Shown: positions 36,709-47,287, counted from the stretch's first letter. The stretch: DNA of 64,000 nt from Candidatus Aminicenantota bacterium (GCA_026393835.1 JAPKZK010000104.1:62001-126000), one strand, 5' to 3'. Made by a program: numbers and translations. The notes: a model not told the origin generated them from the sequence alone.

Positions 36709-37155
36709 ATGATCTTACGAACAAGAAACTTTGTTGCCGGCGTCAGCAATCGCTTAAAATTAGTGCGCAAGGAACACGAATATTCTCGAAAGGACATGGC
36801 CATGCGCCTGGGAATCACCCAGTCCAATTTATACAAAAATGAAAGCGGGATATGCTTTCCCCGGATGGACACATTACAACGGTTGCATAAGGATTTCGAT
36901 ATCTCGATGGATTGGCTGCTGTTTGGCGGCAAACCGATGCACAATAAAGAGAAACAACCCATAATCGCGGCGGAAAAGAAAACCACGGGCCTGGAAAATA
37001 CAAACCCGGACGCCAGGGCGCTCCTGGATACCATGGAAAAAGATCACATACTAATGTATGAAATCCTGTTATATTTCCACAAATACAAAAAAAACCAGGA
37101 AAGGCAAATGTCCGGCCCCGACCGGGAACCGCCGCCGGAATCCCCGCCCACCTAA
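36709..37155 (+). CDS. XRE-family helix-turn-helix regulator
   Basis: Starting at the ATG at 36709 behind AGAAGGAGG, the 148-residue protein has a Cro/CI-type HTH: NRLKLVRKEHEYSRKDMAMRL, then GITQSNLYKNESGICFPRMDTLQRLHKDFDISMDWLLFG split over two helices. The C-terminal half is linker-like and ends in a proline-rich tail. The frame extends upstream through the minisatellite but the ribosome site fixes the start. It may regulate itself or the AAA gene downstream, 90 bp away on the same strand. Confidence 0.85.
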   Translation: MILRTRNFVAGVSNRLKLVRKEHEYSRKDMAMRLGITQSNLYKNESGICFPRMDTLQRLHKDFDISMDWLLFGGKPMHNKEKQPIIAAEKKTTGLENTNPDARALLDTMEKDHILMYEILLYFHKYKKNQERQMSGPDREPPPESPPT

Positions 37156-37244
37156 ACGCAATAACGCAATCGAAGAAAGGCGAAAGGCAAAACTCCATTT
37201 GCAAATCATCATTCGATATGCTATACTTGCACCGGTGAACCGTC

Positions 37245-38984
37245 ATGGAAATGAAAAAACTGGCTGTCGGCGAATCCGACTTTAAAAAAATTATTACCGA
37301 GAATTTCTACTATGTCGATAAATCCCTTTTTATCAAGGAAATCATCGATAGAGGGGATACGATTTTACTTCTACCCCGCCCCCGGCGCTTCGGGAAAACC
37401 CTCAACCTCTCCATGCTGAAATACTTTTACGACTGCTGCCCGGAAGACTTACCCCCGCGGTCCGACGCCCCTTCCCTGGAAAGTAAACCGGTTGCACCCG
37501 GTAATACCTATAAAAGTTTATTCGCTTCCCTGGCCATCAACAAAGCCGGCCCCCAATACCTGGAGAAAATGGGCCGACATCCGGTTATTTTCTTAACCTT
37601 CAAAAACATCAAAGAATCCGACTGGGAAACAACCTATAGGAAAATTAAAAAACTTATCCGGCAAGAATATGCCAGGCATCGCCGCCTCTTAGACAGCAAA
37701 AACCTGGCGCCCTTTGAACTGGAGTACTTTCAAAAAATCATCGACCTGGCGGGAGAAAAAGAAGACTATGAGAACAGCCTGGAATATTTACTTATTTTCT
37801 TAAACCGGTATTACGGCAATAAGGCGGTTATTTTAATCGATGAATACGACGCCCCGATACATGCGGGTTTTACCGGCCAATATTACGACCAGGTCATCGA
37901 TTTTATGCGCAATTTCCTGTGCGCCGGCCTGAAAGATACCGGCCAGTACCTGGAAAAAAGCGTTATTACCGGGATTCTGAGGATCGCCAGGGAATCCATT
38001 TTCTCCGGCCTCAACAACCCGGGCGTATATACCCTCCTGGCGGAAGAGTTCGAGGATAAATTCGGCTTCACGGAAAAAGAAGTCGAAACGCTGCTCACGG
38101 ATTTCAACGTCCTTCCCATGTATGACCGGGTTCAACAGTGGTATAACGGGTATAAGTTCGGCAACACCATTATTTACAACCCCTGGTCCATCGTCAACTT
38201 TCTCGCCGGCGCCGCGAAAGAATTAAAACCCTACTGGATCAATACCTCGGATAACAAAATCGTGGAAACCTTACTGTCCAAAGGGGGCAAAGAACTCAAA
38301 GAAGAGTTGGAATTACTCATCCGGGGCGAATCCATAGAAAAAACCATCGAAGAAAATATCGTGATGAAAGAGATCGATTCCGATGAAAATTCCCTATGGA
38401 GTTTTCTCCTGATGGGCGGATATTTGAAGCAAACCGAAAAACGGACGGACGCCTCCGAGAATACCTACTATAAACTGGCGATACCCAACCTGGAAGTGAA
38501 GACTATTTATAAACGAATTATCCAGCGATATTTTAGCGATAAAATCGAAAATAAGAAATTAGAGATCATGCTCAAAGCCCTTTTAAAAGGCGATATCGAC
38601 ATCTTCGAAGAAATCTTTTCCGAGTACGTGACCGCGGCCATGAGTTTTTTCGATTTGGCCGGGGACCCGGAAAAAGTATATCATGCCTTTGTAATGGGAT
38701 TATTACTCTGGCTTGCCCCCGATTACCAGGTAAAAAGCAACCGGGAAAGCGGGTATGGCCGATACGATATTATGATTATTCCCCGTGATGTTTCCAAACT
38801 GGGCTACGTGATCGAATTCAAAAAAGTCAGGAAAAATGAAACCGTGGAATCCGCCGTTGAATCGGCTTTGAAACAAATGAATGACCTGAAATATGAAACG
38901 GAACTGGTGGAGAGGGGGATTAAAAATATTAAGAAATTGGCCATCATCTTTAGCGGTAAGGAAGTAACCATAAAGGAAAGTTAG
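37245..38984 (+). CDS. AAA-ATPase-like protein with PD-(D/E)XK nuclease domain
   Basis: The 579-residue protein belongs to the very common AAA-ATPase_like/PDDEXK family. It begins LAVGESDFKKIITENFYYVDKS, then has a modified P-loop LPRPRRFGKTLNLSML (45-60) and Walker B AVILIDEYDAPIH near 194. The C-terminal nuclease core is YGRYDIMIIPRDV to YVIEFKKVR (about 503-530). Members are abundant in gut and sediment bacteria and their function is unknown. It follows the XRE regulator and may be controlled by it. Confidence 0.9.
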   Translation: MEMKKLAVGESDFKKIITENFYYVDKSLFIKEIIDRGDTILLLPRPRRFGKTLNLSMLKYFYDCCPEDLPPRSDAPSLESKPVAPGNTYKSLFASLAINKAGPQYLEKMGRHPVIFLTFKNIKESDWETTYRKIKKLIRQEYARHRRLLDSKNLAPFELEYFQKIIDLAGEKEDYENSLEYLLIFLNRYYGNKAVILIDEYDAPIHAGFTGQYYDQVIDFMRNFLCAGLKDTGQYLEKSVITGILRIARESIFSGLNNPGVYTLLAEEFEDKFGFTEKEVETLLTDFNVLPMYDRVQQWYNGYKFGNTIIYNPWSIVNFLAGAAKELKPYWINTSDNKIVETLLSKGGKELKEELELLIRGESIEKTIEENIVMKEIDSDENSLWSFLLMGGYLKQTEKRTDASENTYYKLAIPNLEVKTIYKRIIQRYFSDKIENKKLEIMLKALLKGDIDIFEEIFSEYVTAAMSFFDLAGDPEKVYHAFVMGLLLWLAPDYQVKSNRESGYGRYDIMIIPRDVSKLGYVIEFKKVRKNETVESAVESALKQMNDLKYETELVERGIKNIKKLAIIFSGKEVTIKES

Positions 38985-39011
38985 GAAGACCCGCTTTTTT
39001 CATTTTCCCTC

Positions 39012-39039
39012 TTGTTATTTTTTAAAAATCGGTTAAAAT
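39012..39039 (+). promoter_or_regulatory. Likely promoter of leuS
   Basis: TTGTTA (39012-39017), a 16-base spacer and TAAAAT (39034-39039) are followed by AGGAG (39081-39085) and the ATG at 39095. No T-box is visible. Confidence 0.55.
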
Positions 39040-39094
39040 TGTCTCTATATGCATCCACGCAAAAAAATATAAATTTACCTAGGAGCAAATCGGT

Positions 39095-41587
39095 ATGAGC
39101 GACGAAAAATTTAGACCGGCCGAGTACGAAAAGAAATGGCGGGACCTCTGGGAAGAAAAAGGCCTCCATTATTGCGACACAACAAAAACCGAAAATAAAT
39201 ACTACTGCCTGGATATGTTCCCCTACCCCAGCGGCAGCGGCCTGCACGTGGGCCATCCCAGGGGCTATGTGCTGAGCGATGTCTGGAGCAGGTATCAGAA
39301 AATGAAAGGTTTCAACGTGCTCCATCCCATGGGCTGGGACGCTTTCGGATTGCCGGCGGAAAACGACGCCATTAAGAAAAAAATCCACCCCCGCATCTCG
39401 GTTAAACAAAACGTAGATAACTTTACCCGCCAACTGAAAGAACTGGGCTGCATGTTCGACTGGTCCAGGGAAATCAGTACGGCTGAACCGGATTATTATA
39501 AATGGACGCAGTGGATTTTCCTGCAAATGTATAAAAAAGGCCTGGCTTACCGCAAAATGGTGCCCATCAACTGGTGCGAAAGCTGCAAAACGGGCATTGC
39601 CAACGAAGAAGTGGTGAACGGCGTCTGCGAACGCTGCGGCGGCGAAGTTACTAAAAAAGACCTGCTGCAATGGATGCTCAAAATAACCTTATACGCCGAA
39701 CGCCTGCTGCATGACCTGGATAAACTGGATTGGCCCGAAAAGGTGAAAATTCTCCAGAGAAACTGGATCGGCCGAAGCGAAGGCGCGGAAGTGGTTTTTA
39801 AAATCATCTCCGCCGCGGACGGGAAAGAGCACGATGTGCCTGTTTTTACCACCCGGCCGGATACGCTGTTCGGCGCCACCTACATGGTGCTGGCCCCGGA
39901 ACATTCCCTGGTAAAGGAAATATCCGGGAAAGAGCAAGAAAGTGCGGTACTGGAATATACCGAAGAATCCCGGAAGAAATCCGACCTCCAGCGCAGCGCC
40001 CTGGAACATGAAAAAACCGGGGTATTTACCGGCGCCTATGCCGTCAACCCGGTGAACGCCAAAAAAATCCCGGTCTGGATTTCCGACTATGTCTTGATGG
40101 GTTACGGGACGGGCGCCATTATGGCGGTCCCGGCCCACGACGAACGGGACTTTGAATTCGCCACTAAATTCCACCTGGATATTACCGAAGTGATTTCCCA
40201 CCCTGACGCCCGCAAGGATAAAGACGGGAAACTGGAAGAAGCCTATGCCGGCGAAGGAACAATGATCGACAGCGGCGATTATAACGGCATGAACAGCAGC
40301 GAAGGAAAGAAAAAAATCACCCTTGACCTGGAACAAAAAAAACTGGGACAATTCCAGGTTAATTACAAACTCAGGGACTGGGTGTTTTCGCGCCAGCGCT
40401 ACTGGGGTGAACCCATCCCCATCATTTTCTGCGCCAAATGCGGCGAAGTTCCCGTACCGGAAGAAGAACTGCCGGTGAGACTGCCGGACGTGGAAAATTA
40501 CGAGCCCACCGGGACCGGCGAGTCGCCGTTGGCCGCCATCCATGACTGGGTCAATGTCAAATGCCCCACCTGCGGCGGACCGGCCAAACGGGAAACCAAT
40601 ACCATGCCCCAGTGGGCCGGCTCCTGCTGGTACTTCCTCCGCTATATCGACGCGCATTACGACAAAGGTTTATGGCCGGCGGAAACCGGCAACCGCTGGA
40701 TGCCGGTGGACCAGTACGTGGGCGGCGTCGAACACGCCATCCTGCACCTGCTTTACGCCCGGTTCTATATCAAATTCCTTTACGATATCGGCGTGGTGAA
40801 TTTCGACGAGCCCTTTAAAAAATTGTTTACCATCGGCATGGTAACCCGGATGAGCGAAAAAACCGGCAAGATCGAAAAAATGTCCAAATCCAAAGGCAAC
40901 GTGGTGAACCCGGACGAAATTATCGAAGAATACGGCGCCGATTCCCTGCGCCTGTACGAACTCTTCATGGGCCCGCCGGACCTGGAAAGCGAATGGTCGG
41001 ACGCCGGCGTGGTGGGAATTTTTCGTTTCCTGAAAAAATCCTGGACCCTCATTCACCGCCGCCTGGAGGACAATTCTTTCAGCGGCGGCGAGACCCTGGC
41101 GGTAACGCAGGCCAGGCACCGGTTAATCCACGATATCACCGAACGAATGGAACATTTCAAGTTCAACACCGCGGTCTCCGCATTCATGGAATTCATCAAT
41201 ACCATTTCCGCTGAAGAGCGTGAAGGGCGCGAAGAGCGCGAGGAACAGGGGGTTACCGTCGAAACCATCCGGCAATTCCTGACGCTGCTGGCCCCTTTTG
41301 CCCCGCATTTCGTTTGCGAACTCTGGGAACGGTTGAAACTGCCGGGTATGGTTTTCGACGCTTCCTGGCCGATTCATGACCCCAAATACCTGGAGAAGCA
41401 GGAAGTAGAGATCGGCGTCCAGGTAAAAGGAAAATTAAGGGGCAGCATTAAGATTGCCCCCGGCGCGGAACAGGAAGAGGCCCTGCAAAAAGCCCTGGCG
41501 GATCCGAATATCCAAAAACATATCGGGGACGGCCCATTAAAGAAGGTTATTTATATTAAAGGAAGAATATTGAATTTGATCGATTAA
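39095..41587 (+). CDS. leuS: Leucyl-tRNA synthetase
   Basis: The 830-residue class I synthetase has the HIGH-type motif YPSGSGLHVGHPRGY (51-54 HVGH), the editing domain with TTRPDTLFGATYMVLAPEH and the essential GTGAIMAVPAHDERD. The KMSKS loop is EKMSKSKGNVVNPDE near 593-607, and the anticodon-binding and C-terminal domains are complete. It charges tRNA-Leu and hydrolyses mischarged products. It is monocistronic and convergent with the next gene, with a 6-bp gap. An EEREGREEREEQ stretch near 708 is a local low-complexity insert. Confidence 0.97.
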   Translation: MSDEKFRPAEYEKKWRDLWEEKGLHYCDTTKTENKYYCLDMFPYPSGSGLHVGHPRGYVLSDVWSRYQKMKGFNVLHPMGWDAFGLPAENDAIKKKIHPRISVKQNVDNFTRQLKELGCMFDWSREISTAEPDYYKWTQWIFLQMYKKGLAYRKMVPINWCESCKTGIANEEVVNGVCERCGGEVTKKDLLQWMLKITLYAERLLHDLDKLDWPEKVKILQRNWIGRSEGAEVVFKIISAADGKEHDVPVFTTRPDTLFGATYMVLAPEHSLVKEISGKEQESAVLEYTEESRKKSDLQRSALEHEKTGVFTGAYAVNPVNAKKIPVWISDYVLMGYGTGAIMAVPAHDERDFEFATKFHLDITEVISHPDARKDKDGKLEEAYAGEGTMIDSGDYNGMNSSEGKKKITLDLEQKKLGQFQVNYKLRDWVFSRQRYWGEPIPIIFCAKCGEVPVPEEELPVRLPDVENYEPTGTGESPLAAIHDWVNVKCPTCGGPAKRETNTMPQWAGSCWYFLRYIDAHYDKGLWPAETGNRWMPVDQYVGGVEHAILHLLYARFYIKFLYDIGVVNFDEPFKKLFTIGMVTRMSEKTGKIEKMSKSKGNVVNPDEIIEEYGADSLRLYELFMGPPDLESEWSDAGVVGIFRFLKKSWTLIHRRLEDNSFSGGETLAVTQARHRLIHDITERMEHFKFNTAVSAFMEFINTISAEEREGREEREEQGVTVETIRQFLTLLAPFAPHFVCELWERLKLPGMVFDASWPIHDPKYLEKQEVEIGVQVKGKLRGSIKIAPGAEQEEALQKALADPNIQKHIGDGPLKKVIYIKGRILNLID

Positions 41588-41593
41588 AACTTC

Positions 41594-43081
41594 TCAGGAA
41601 TCCTGATGCACCAGGTTTACCACCACATGGCTGCCAAAATGAAGAATCTTACCGCTGTCTTCCAATTCAGAGCAAATAATATCCTTGGTCTGCCGCAGCA
41701 GCAGTCCCACATCGGTCCCGGGTATCTGCGCCTGTTGGGGGGACATCGATTGGCTCATATAAAAATAAATGTACATCAATTGTTTGGATAGGTAGCTCTT
41801 TTCGACGCTTTCTTGCAGGACCCTTTTTAAACAGGCGACAAAAAGGTTATCCCAGGCTTTTATCTGCTCTTCATGTTCTTTGATGGAGGCAATGGGGTCG
41901 TAGTGGACGCTGAAAATCCCCCGGTAAAAATCCTCGGTTTTTAAAATAATGGTATCCCCGGGTTCGAAATGGTTCTGCTTGTAAAATGCCTCCATATCGA
42001 AGGCCAGGAGGGAAACCCGGCGGCTCCCGTCCATGTGGAACCCGGCGTCGATCACAGGAATTTCATCGATATCCGACAGCCCGAAATACTCCCCCAGTTC
42101 TTCCATGGGTAAAAGGATATCCTTCTGGTCCAGCGACGTGCGGTTATAGATAAACTCCGCTTCATCCGACAGGATATCGAAAGGTAAAAAAGGGATTAAG
42201 CGGTGCCCGGTTATCAAGAGACCGTTTTCCACTTCAAATTCAGTGGGCGTCACCCGGATGGCGAAATTTTTTAAAAATGAAATCCGTGGGTAAAAAAGGT
42301 TATTATCCACCGCCACTTCTCCGCTGGAGGCAATAAGTTCATAAATTTCTTTTTCATTTTTCCCGGTCTTTCGGATATCCAATTCTTTCAAACAATCGGC
42401 CAGGTGGAAAGGCGTGTCCGTGTTTTCCAGGAATTCGGCAATCATTTCTTCCAGGATGTAATCCTCGCTATTTTCAATTTTTGCTTTGGTTTTAAGTTTA
42501 TCGTTAATTTCATCCAGGTTAAAATAATAAGGGTCGTAATCGCCGTAGAGTTCATCCAGGTGGTCGGCCCATTTGGGATCGACATCGTCCCTGTCGTCGT
42601 GGGTAATTTTCAAGGTATCGTAAAAAAGCTCGATGCCGCCGATATTTTCGGGCGGGCAGGCCAGGGCGCCTTCGATGCATACCGGGTAAGTTTGTCGTGG
42701 GTTGACCGGCAGCCGTTTCTCGAACAGGATTTCATGTTCCCAGTTATCCCCGAAATCATAGAGATACAGGAATTTTTGTCCAACCTTTTTAAGCATTTCA
42801 ACCAAACTGACTTCATCGGCGTAGATATGAATCGCTTTATCCATGGGGGAAGTTTCAGTGCCCGGCATGGTAATGCTGTATTTTTTAAACCTGAATTCAT
42901 ACAAATGACTGTTTGCCCAACCCATGACGATCTGCATAACCTCGTGGAACTCCTGGAAAGAAATATCGCTGTAGACCTGTATTTTTCGCCATATGTGGGG
43001 TTCCGAGCCCATTAAACCGACCCGGAATTGAAAAATTTCTTCTTTTATTGGAAAAACCAATTCCTTCATCGAAAACTCCAA
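41594..43081 (-). CDS. pRiA4b ORF-3-like protein with extra C-terminal domain
   Basis: The first 200 residues match the pRiA4b ORF-3 family (FRVGLMGSEPHIWRKIQV, FQEFHEVMQIVMGWANSHLYEF, LYDFGDNWEHEI), usually stand-alone and often linked to plasmids and transposons. Residues about 230-495 form a second, unrecognised domain. The full chain is 495 residues, far longer than the family norm of about 190. The start could also be the ATG four codons later. The function is unknown; the fusion may be informative. Confidence 0.82.
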   Translation of the reverse strand: MEFSMKELVFPIKEEIFQFRVGLMGSEPHIWRKIQVYSDISFQEFHEVMQIVMGWANSHLYEFRFKKYSITMPGTETSPMDKAIHIYADEVSLVEMLKKVGQKFLYLYDFGDNWEHEILFEKRLPVNPRQTYPVCIEGALACPPENIGGIELFYDTLKITHDDRDDVDPKWADHLDELYGDYDPYYFNLDEINDKLKTKAKIENSEDYILEEMIAEFLENTDTPFHLADCLKELDIRKTGKNEKEIYELIASSGEVAVDNNLFYPRISFLKNFAIRVTPTEFEVENGLLITGHRLIPFLPFDILSDEAEFIYNRTSLDQKDILLPMEELGEYFGLSDIDEIPVIDAGFHMDGSRRVSLLAFDMEAFYKQNHFEPGDTIILKTEDFYRGIFSVHYDPIASIKEHEEQIKAWDNLFVACLKRVLQESVEKSYLSKQLMYIYFYMSQSMSPQQAQIPGTDVGLLLRQTKDIICSELEDSGKILHFGSHVVVNLVHQDS

Positions 43082-43171
43082 ATTTCCATTTTAGAACCAA
43101 TGATGAGTATATAAAAAAAACGGGTAAAAAGCAAGGCCAAATTCAATTTATCGGCAATTTCAATTTCAGCC

Positions 43172-43222
43172 GCGAAGGTCCCGGCGGGACACCCGTAAAT
43201 TGCGAAGGACCGCGAAGTTGAA
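43172..43222. repeat. CGCGAAGG-type repeat run
   Basis: Diverged copies of the TTCGCGG/CGCGAAGA family (CCGCGAAGGTCCCGGC, GCGAAGGACCGCGAAG) lie between the divergent genes. Confidence 0.55.
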
Positions 43223-43261
43223 AATCAATAGGTTTAAAAGGGGACAATGGCCCGGAATTCC

Positions 43262-43290
43262 TTTACATTTTAGCCTTTTAGTGTTAAAAT
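43262..43290 (+). promoter_or_regulatory. Promoter of the O-methyltransferase gene
   Basis: TTTACA (43262-43267), a 17-base spacer and TAAAAT (43285-43290) are followed by AAGGAGG and the ATG at 43312. Confidence 0.7.
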
Positions 43291-43311
43291 GTCCCCCAAG
43301 GAGGTAAGACA

Positions 43312-44418
43312 ATGAGTAAAAAAATTAAACCGAGGACGCCGCCTGTTTTCCTGGTAAATATAATAATGGCATTCACAAATTTTTTGAGGAGATTGAGAAT
43401 TAAAATCCTGCCGCCGGAGATTGTAATTACAGAATACATAATAGAATACCTGATAGTACAACGCCTGGTTTTCACTGTTACAGAATTTTGGATTCCCAAT
43501 TTGCTGGAAGATGGTCCAAAAAATATCGAACAACTGGCAAAAGAGAGCGGAACGAATAGCGAGGCATTGTATAGAGTGATGAGGGCCTTAACCGGAAGCG
43601 GGATATTCAAAGAAAAAAAAGGAAAAATTTTCGAGAACACCCGGATGTCCAAATGCCTGATATCTGGCGAAAAAGGCACCATGTCTGCGCTGGCAAAATA
43701 TACGGGATCTACCTGGGCAGTTAAAGATTGGGCCGACCTGCTTGAGAGTGTAGAAAAAGGTAAAGATATTTACCAGCTCAAATATGGCAAGACCTATTTC
43801 CAGTGGCTTGAGAATAACCCGGAAGAACACAGAATTTTTGATGAAGCGATGGTGAATCTCTCAAACATCAGTAATGCTCCCATTGCCGCTGCCTATAAAT
43901 TCTCTCATTTCAATTCCATCGTCGATATAGGCGGAGGATTTGGACCTCAATTGGCTGTTATTTTGAATGCCAACCCCCATTTGAAGGGAACGTTGTTTGA
44001 AATCGAGCGTGTGGTGCGGGCTGCCCAAAAAGAAAAGACTTTAAATAACGAGCTCTTAAAAGATAGAGTAGATTTCGTTAGTGGAGATTTCTTCACATGG
44101 GCCCCCGAAGGAAAGGATCTCTATTTCATGAAATCCATTCTTCACGATTGGTCGGATGAACATGCCGTCAAGATACTTTCATCCTGTAGAAAGGCGATGA
44201 AGGAGAATTCCAGGCTACTTGTCGCCGATATGGTCGTAAATACCGATAATAAACCACAATTCGCCAAGGTAATGGACAATGTGATGCAGGTTCTTTTTGG
44301 AGGCAAAGAGCGAACCAGGGAAGAATTCACGGCTCTTTTTGAAAGAGCGGGGTTTAAACTTAATCGTATAATACCTACTATCTCTCCGTATTCCCTGGTG
44401 GAAGGTATACCCGTTTAA
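43312..44418 (+). CDS. SAM-dependent O-methyltransferase (dimerisation + methyltransf_2)
   Basis: The 368-residue enzyme has an N-terminal winged-helix dimerisation domain (QLAKESGTNSEALYRVMRAL) and a Rossmann methyltransferase domain: VDIGGGFGPQLAVI near 203-216, and KSILHDWSDEHAVKIL, whose His is the usual catalytic base. The family methylates small-molecule hydroxyls in carotenoid, polyketide and peptide pathways. Its place a few kb from the NRPS genes suggests tailoring of the peptide, but the direct link is unproven. Confidence 0.88.
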   Translation: MSKKIKPRTPPVFLVNIIMAFTNFLRRLRIKILPPEIVITEYIIEYLIVQRLVFTVTEFWIPNLLEDGPKNIEQLAKESGTNSEALYRVMRALTGSGIFKEKKGKIFENTRMSKCLISGEKGTMSALAKYTGSTWAVKDWADLLESVEKGKDIYQLKYGKTYFQWLENNPEEHRIFDEAMVNLSNISNAPIAAAYKFSHFNSIVDIGGGFGPQLAVILNANPHLKGTLFEIERVVRAAQKEKTLNNELLKDRVDFVSGDFFTWAPEGKDLYFMKSILHDWSDEHAVKILSSCRKAMKENSRLLVADMVVNTDNKPQFAKVMDNVMQVLFGGKERTREEFTALFERAGFKLNRIIPTISPYSLVEGIPV

Positions 44419-44522
44419 TTTGCCTATTCCCAGTATATAGAAGAGATAATTATACATTCCAATAGCGCCGGGCTTATTGATAAACCTAAGGCTGCATAAT
44501 CTTTGAGGCTAAATCCCTTTTC

Positions 44523-44921
44523 CTATTCCTGCAGCCATTTCTCCGCATCTTCTATTTTGGAAAAAACCTTGATATCCAGACCGGAGAGCCTGGCAACGAC
44601 ATTGAGAGTCATCCGCTGCAGCATTAATTTTGGCGATATATAAACGGCTGTCTTTTTATTACCCGCCTTCTTCATAATATCCTGGGACTGCTTGAGGAGT
44701 TTTGTTATCGAAAAACCCGGAGGTTTTGTTGTTTCTGCAATTTCAGCGAATAGAATGTATCCCGGCTTGAGCAAGTCGACAGCCTTTTGTACGTGCTCCA
44801 CATAGCGAGGAATGTCCTTTTCAACCTTCATATGACCGATAAACGCCAGATCAAAACGGTTTTTCTCCGGATAAACTTCGATATGGTACTGATTTTTTTC
44901 TTCAAATTTTATTACATCCAT
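44523..44921 (-). CDS. SpoIIAA/STAS-like small protein
   Basis: The 132-residue protein has the alternating strand-helix pattern of SpoIIAA-like/STAS domains: IEVYPEKNRFDLAFIGHM, then KPGYILFAEIAETTK, KTAVYISPKLMLQRM and IKVFSKIEDAEKWL. Such domains act as anti-anti-sigma factors or simple binding modules. No kinase or sigma gene is adjacent. GGAGG precedes the ATG. The assignment is by fold pattern only. Confidence 0.6.
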   Translation of the reverse strand: MDVIKFEEKNQYHIEVYPEKNRFDLAFIGHMKVEKDIPRYVEHVQKAVDLLKPGYILFAEIAETTKPPGFSITKLLKQSQDIMKKAGNKKTAVYISPKLMLQRMTLNVVARLSGLDIKVFSKIEDAEKWLQE

Positions 44922-45080
44922 TTTTCCTCCTGATCTTTATCATTTATATAATTCCTTTTTCGTGGCAATGCTCTTTCATAATTCACAATCCTGGGTCAAA
45001 TTTATGCTACTGACCGATTTTAAATGTCAAGGCTTTATATACCACATTAGGGGGAAAATATCAAGACATAATTTTATTTC

Positions 45081-46208
45081 TTAAAAATAAGATTCCAGCC
45101 CGCCCCTTCTCCGGATATCCACCGTAGCGCAGTGAAAGGATCCGCCAAAGGTATTGAAATTCCTGAAGCGGCAGGGAATAGGTTTTAACCCGAAATTCTT
45201 AAAGGCCTTAATAATCGTTTCCTCGCCTTTCTCCACCATTACCCGTTCATGGTCCAGCATGAGCACATTCATGTTTATCCAGGTACTGGTCATATAGAGC
45301 GTATGGTCCTCCGGCATGCAGGGGGTGGGGGCGTACATGATATCCCATGATTTAAACATGCCCGGTACTTTGGGAACCCGTTCTTTATTAAGCAGCAATT
45401 TCCCCGGGGCCAGGGGCATGAAGGAAGCGTCGATATGCATGGGATGCGTATCGTTCACTTCCACCCGGCGCAGCCGGTACGTATCGCCCAGGTGCCGCTG
45501 CAGCCACTGGATACCGAATTCATTGGTAACGTGGCTCAACTGGTAAAAGATATCTTTCCCGCATTTGACGAAATCCGCCGCATCGAAAGTCGGTTCGAAT
45601 TCCGTAATGGCGTATTGGACATGTTGGGCGTCCGTGGGTTCTTTATAATCATAATTATAAAGCTCGTCGCTCAATTGTGGTTTGGGTGCGGCGGTCCAGC
45701 GGGCGCCTTTCTTAAAATACTCCTTGATTAACGGCCGGTAGGCAATGGGTTCATAGTACCTGGAGCGCCAGGCCATAGGGGATTCGATGATTTCATCGCC
45801 GACTACCAATAAAACATCCCTGGGCATCGCGGCGTACAATCCGCAGGGAGACGACCAATCCTGCGCGGCAAAGGGCCTGCAATGGTTCAACGCTTCCGGA
45901 CGGCGCACCGTAACCCCCTCGCCTTCCAGGATATGAACAAACTCCTCCAGGTCCTTTTTGGCGGCTTCGATCTTTTCCGGCGGGAAGGGGTTGCCGCCAT
46001 TGTTTTTGAAAAAATCCCATTGCTGCTCCGGCAGTGTGGCGTGCAGCGTGACATGCCAGGGGGGCGCGGCCGCCCCGTCTACCACGCCGACAATGACTTC
46101 TTCCAGTAAATCCCATTCATTAAAGGAATTAACCACCGGCAAGCCGACTCCTTTTTCTTTCGCTGATTCCGCTTCCTTCACCTTCATGACGATTCGTATC
46201 TCCTTCAT
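45081..46208 (-). CDS. Glycine amidinotransferase-like enzyme
   Basis: The 375-residue protein has the amidinotransferase catalytic set: Asp in FDAADFVKCGKDIF, His in HPMHIDASFMPLAPG, and the nucleophilic Cys in GGSFHCATVDIRRRGG near 356. AGAT-type enzymes move the amidino group of arginine to an amine such as glycine, lysine or a natural-product precursor, as in cylindrospermopsin and saxitoxin synthesis. The start may be the ATG eight codons later, which has GGAG upstream. It lies between the methyltransferase and NRPS regions, so a peptide-tailoring or precursor role is plausible. Confidence 0.88.
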   Translation of the reverse strand: MKEIRIVMKVKEAESAKEKGVGLPVVNSFNEWDLLEEVIVGVVDGAAAPPWHVTLHATLPEQQWDFFKNNGGNPFPPEKIEAAKKDLEEFVHILEGEGVTVRRPEALNHCRPFAAQDWSSPCGLYAAMPRDVLLVVGDEIIESPMAWRSRYYEPIAYRPLIKEYFKKGARWTAAPKPQLSDELYNYDYKEPTDAQHVQYAITEFEPTFDAADFVKCGKDIFYQLSHVTNEFGIQWLQRHLGDTYRLRRVEVNDTHPMHIDASFMPLAPGKLLLNKERVPKVPGMFKSWDIMYAPTPCMPEDHTLYMTSTWINMNVLMLDHERVMVEKGEETIIKAFKNFGLKPIPCRFRNFNTFGGSFHCATVDIRRRGGLESYF

Positions 46209-46272
46209 TTACTTTATTTAATGTTTGATACCGGGAATAAGTAATAGGTAGATTGAAAATTTTCACCCCCTA

Positions 46273-46301
46273 CATATATCACTCTTTGTCCTTTAAGTCA
46301 A
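46273..46301 (-). promoter_or_regulatory. Promoter of the amidinotransferase gene
   Basis: On the minus strand, TTGACT (46301-46296), a 17-base spacer and TATATG (46278-46273) lie upstream of the start at 46208. Confidence 0.6.
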
Positions 46302-46399
46302 CTGCCGAACCGCCCGGAACAGGCCATTCATTTATATGTATAATTTACATCTAACTGTCCCATGTACAAAATAATAAATAGATATTTTGAATTTATATA

Positions 46400-46428
46400 T
46401 TGCATTATTTCCGGATTATGGGTATAAT
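46400..46428 (+). promoter_or_regulatory. Promoter of the 46464 gene
   Basis: TTGCAT (46400-46405), a 17-base spacer and a perfect TATAAT (46423-46428) are 35 bases before the ATG. Confidence 0.7.
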
Positions 46429-46463
46429 AAAAAGGAAAACAATTTAATCGGATAACTGGAAAA

Positions 46464-47238
<775 letters not shown>

Positions 47239-47287
47239 TGAAGTTTTAATTTCACCATTCACCAATCACCACTCACCATTCACCACA

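Noticed and set aside
36347..36724. Open frame on the minus strand rich in VVLRRD-type repeats
   Set aside because: Both strands of the 21-bp minisatellite are open because of its period; no ribosome site or conserved domain supports a gene.
38990..39094. T-box riboswitch upstream of leuS
   Set aside because: The leader is about 50 bases long with no specifier stem or antiterminator.
39670..40657. Long open frames opposite leuS
   Set aside because: They are shadows of a clearly coding, conserved gene on the plus strand.
45793..46116. Arginine-rich open frame opposite the amidinotransferase start
   Set aside because: Out-of-frame shadow with biased composition and no start signal.
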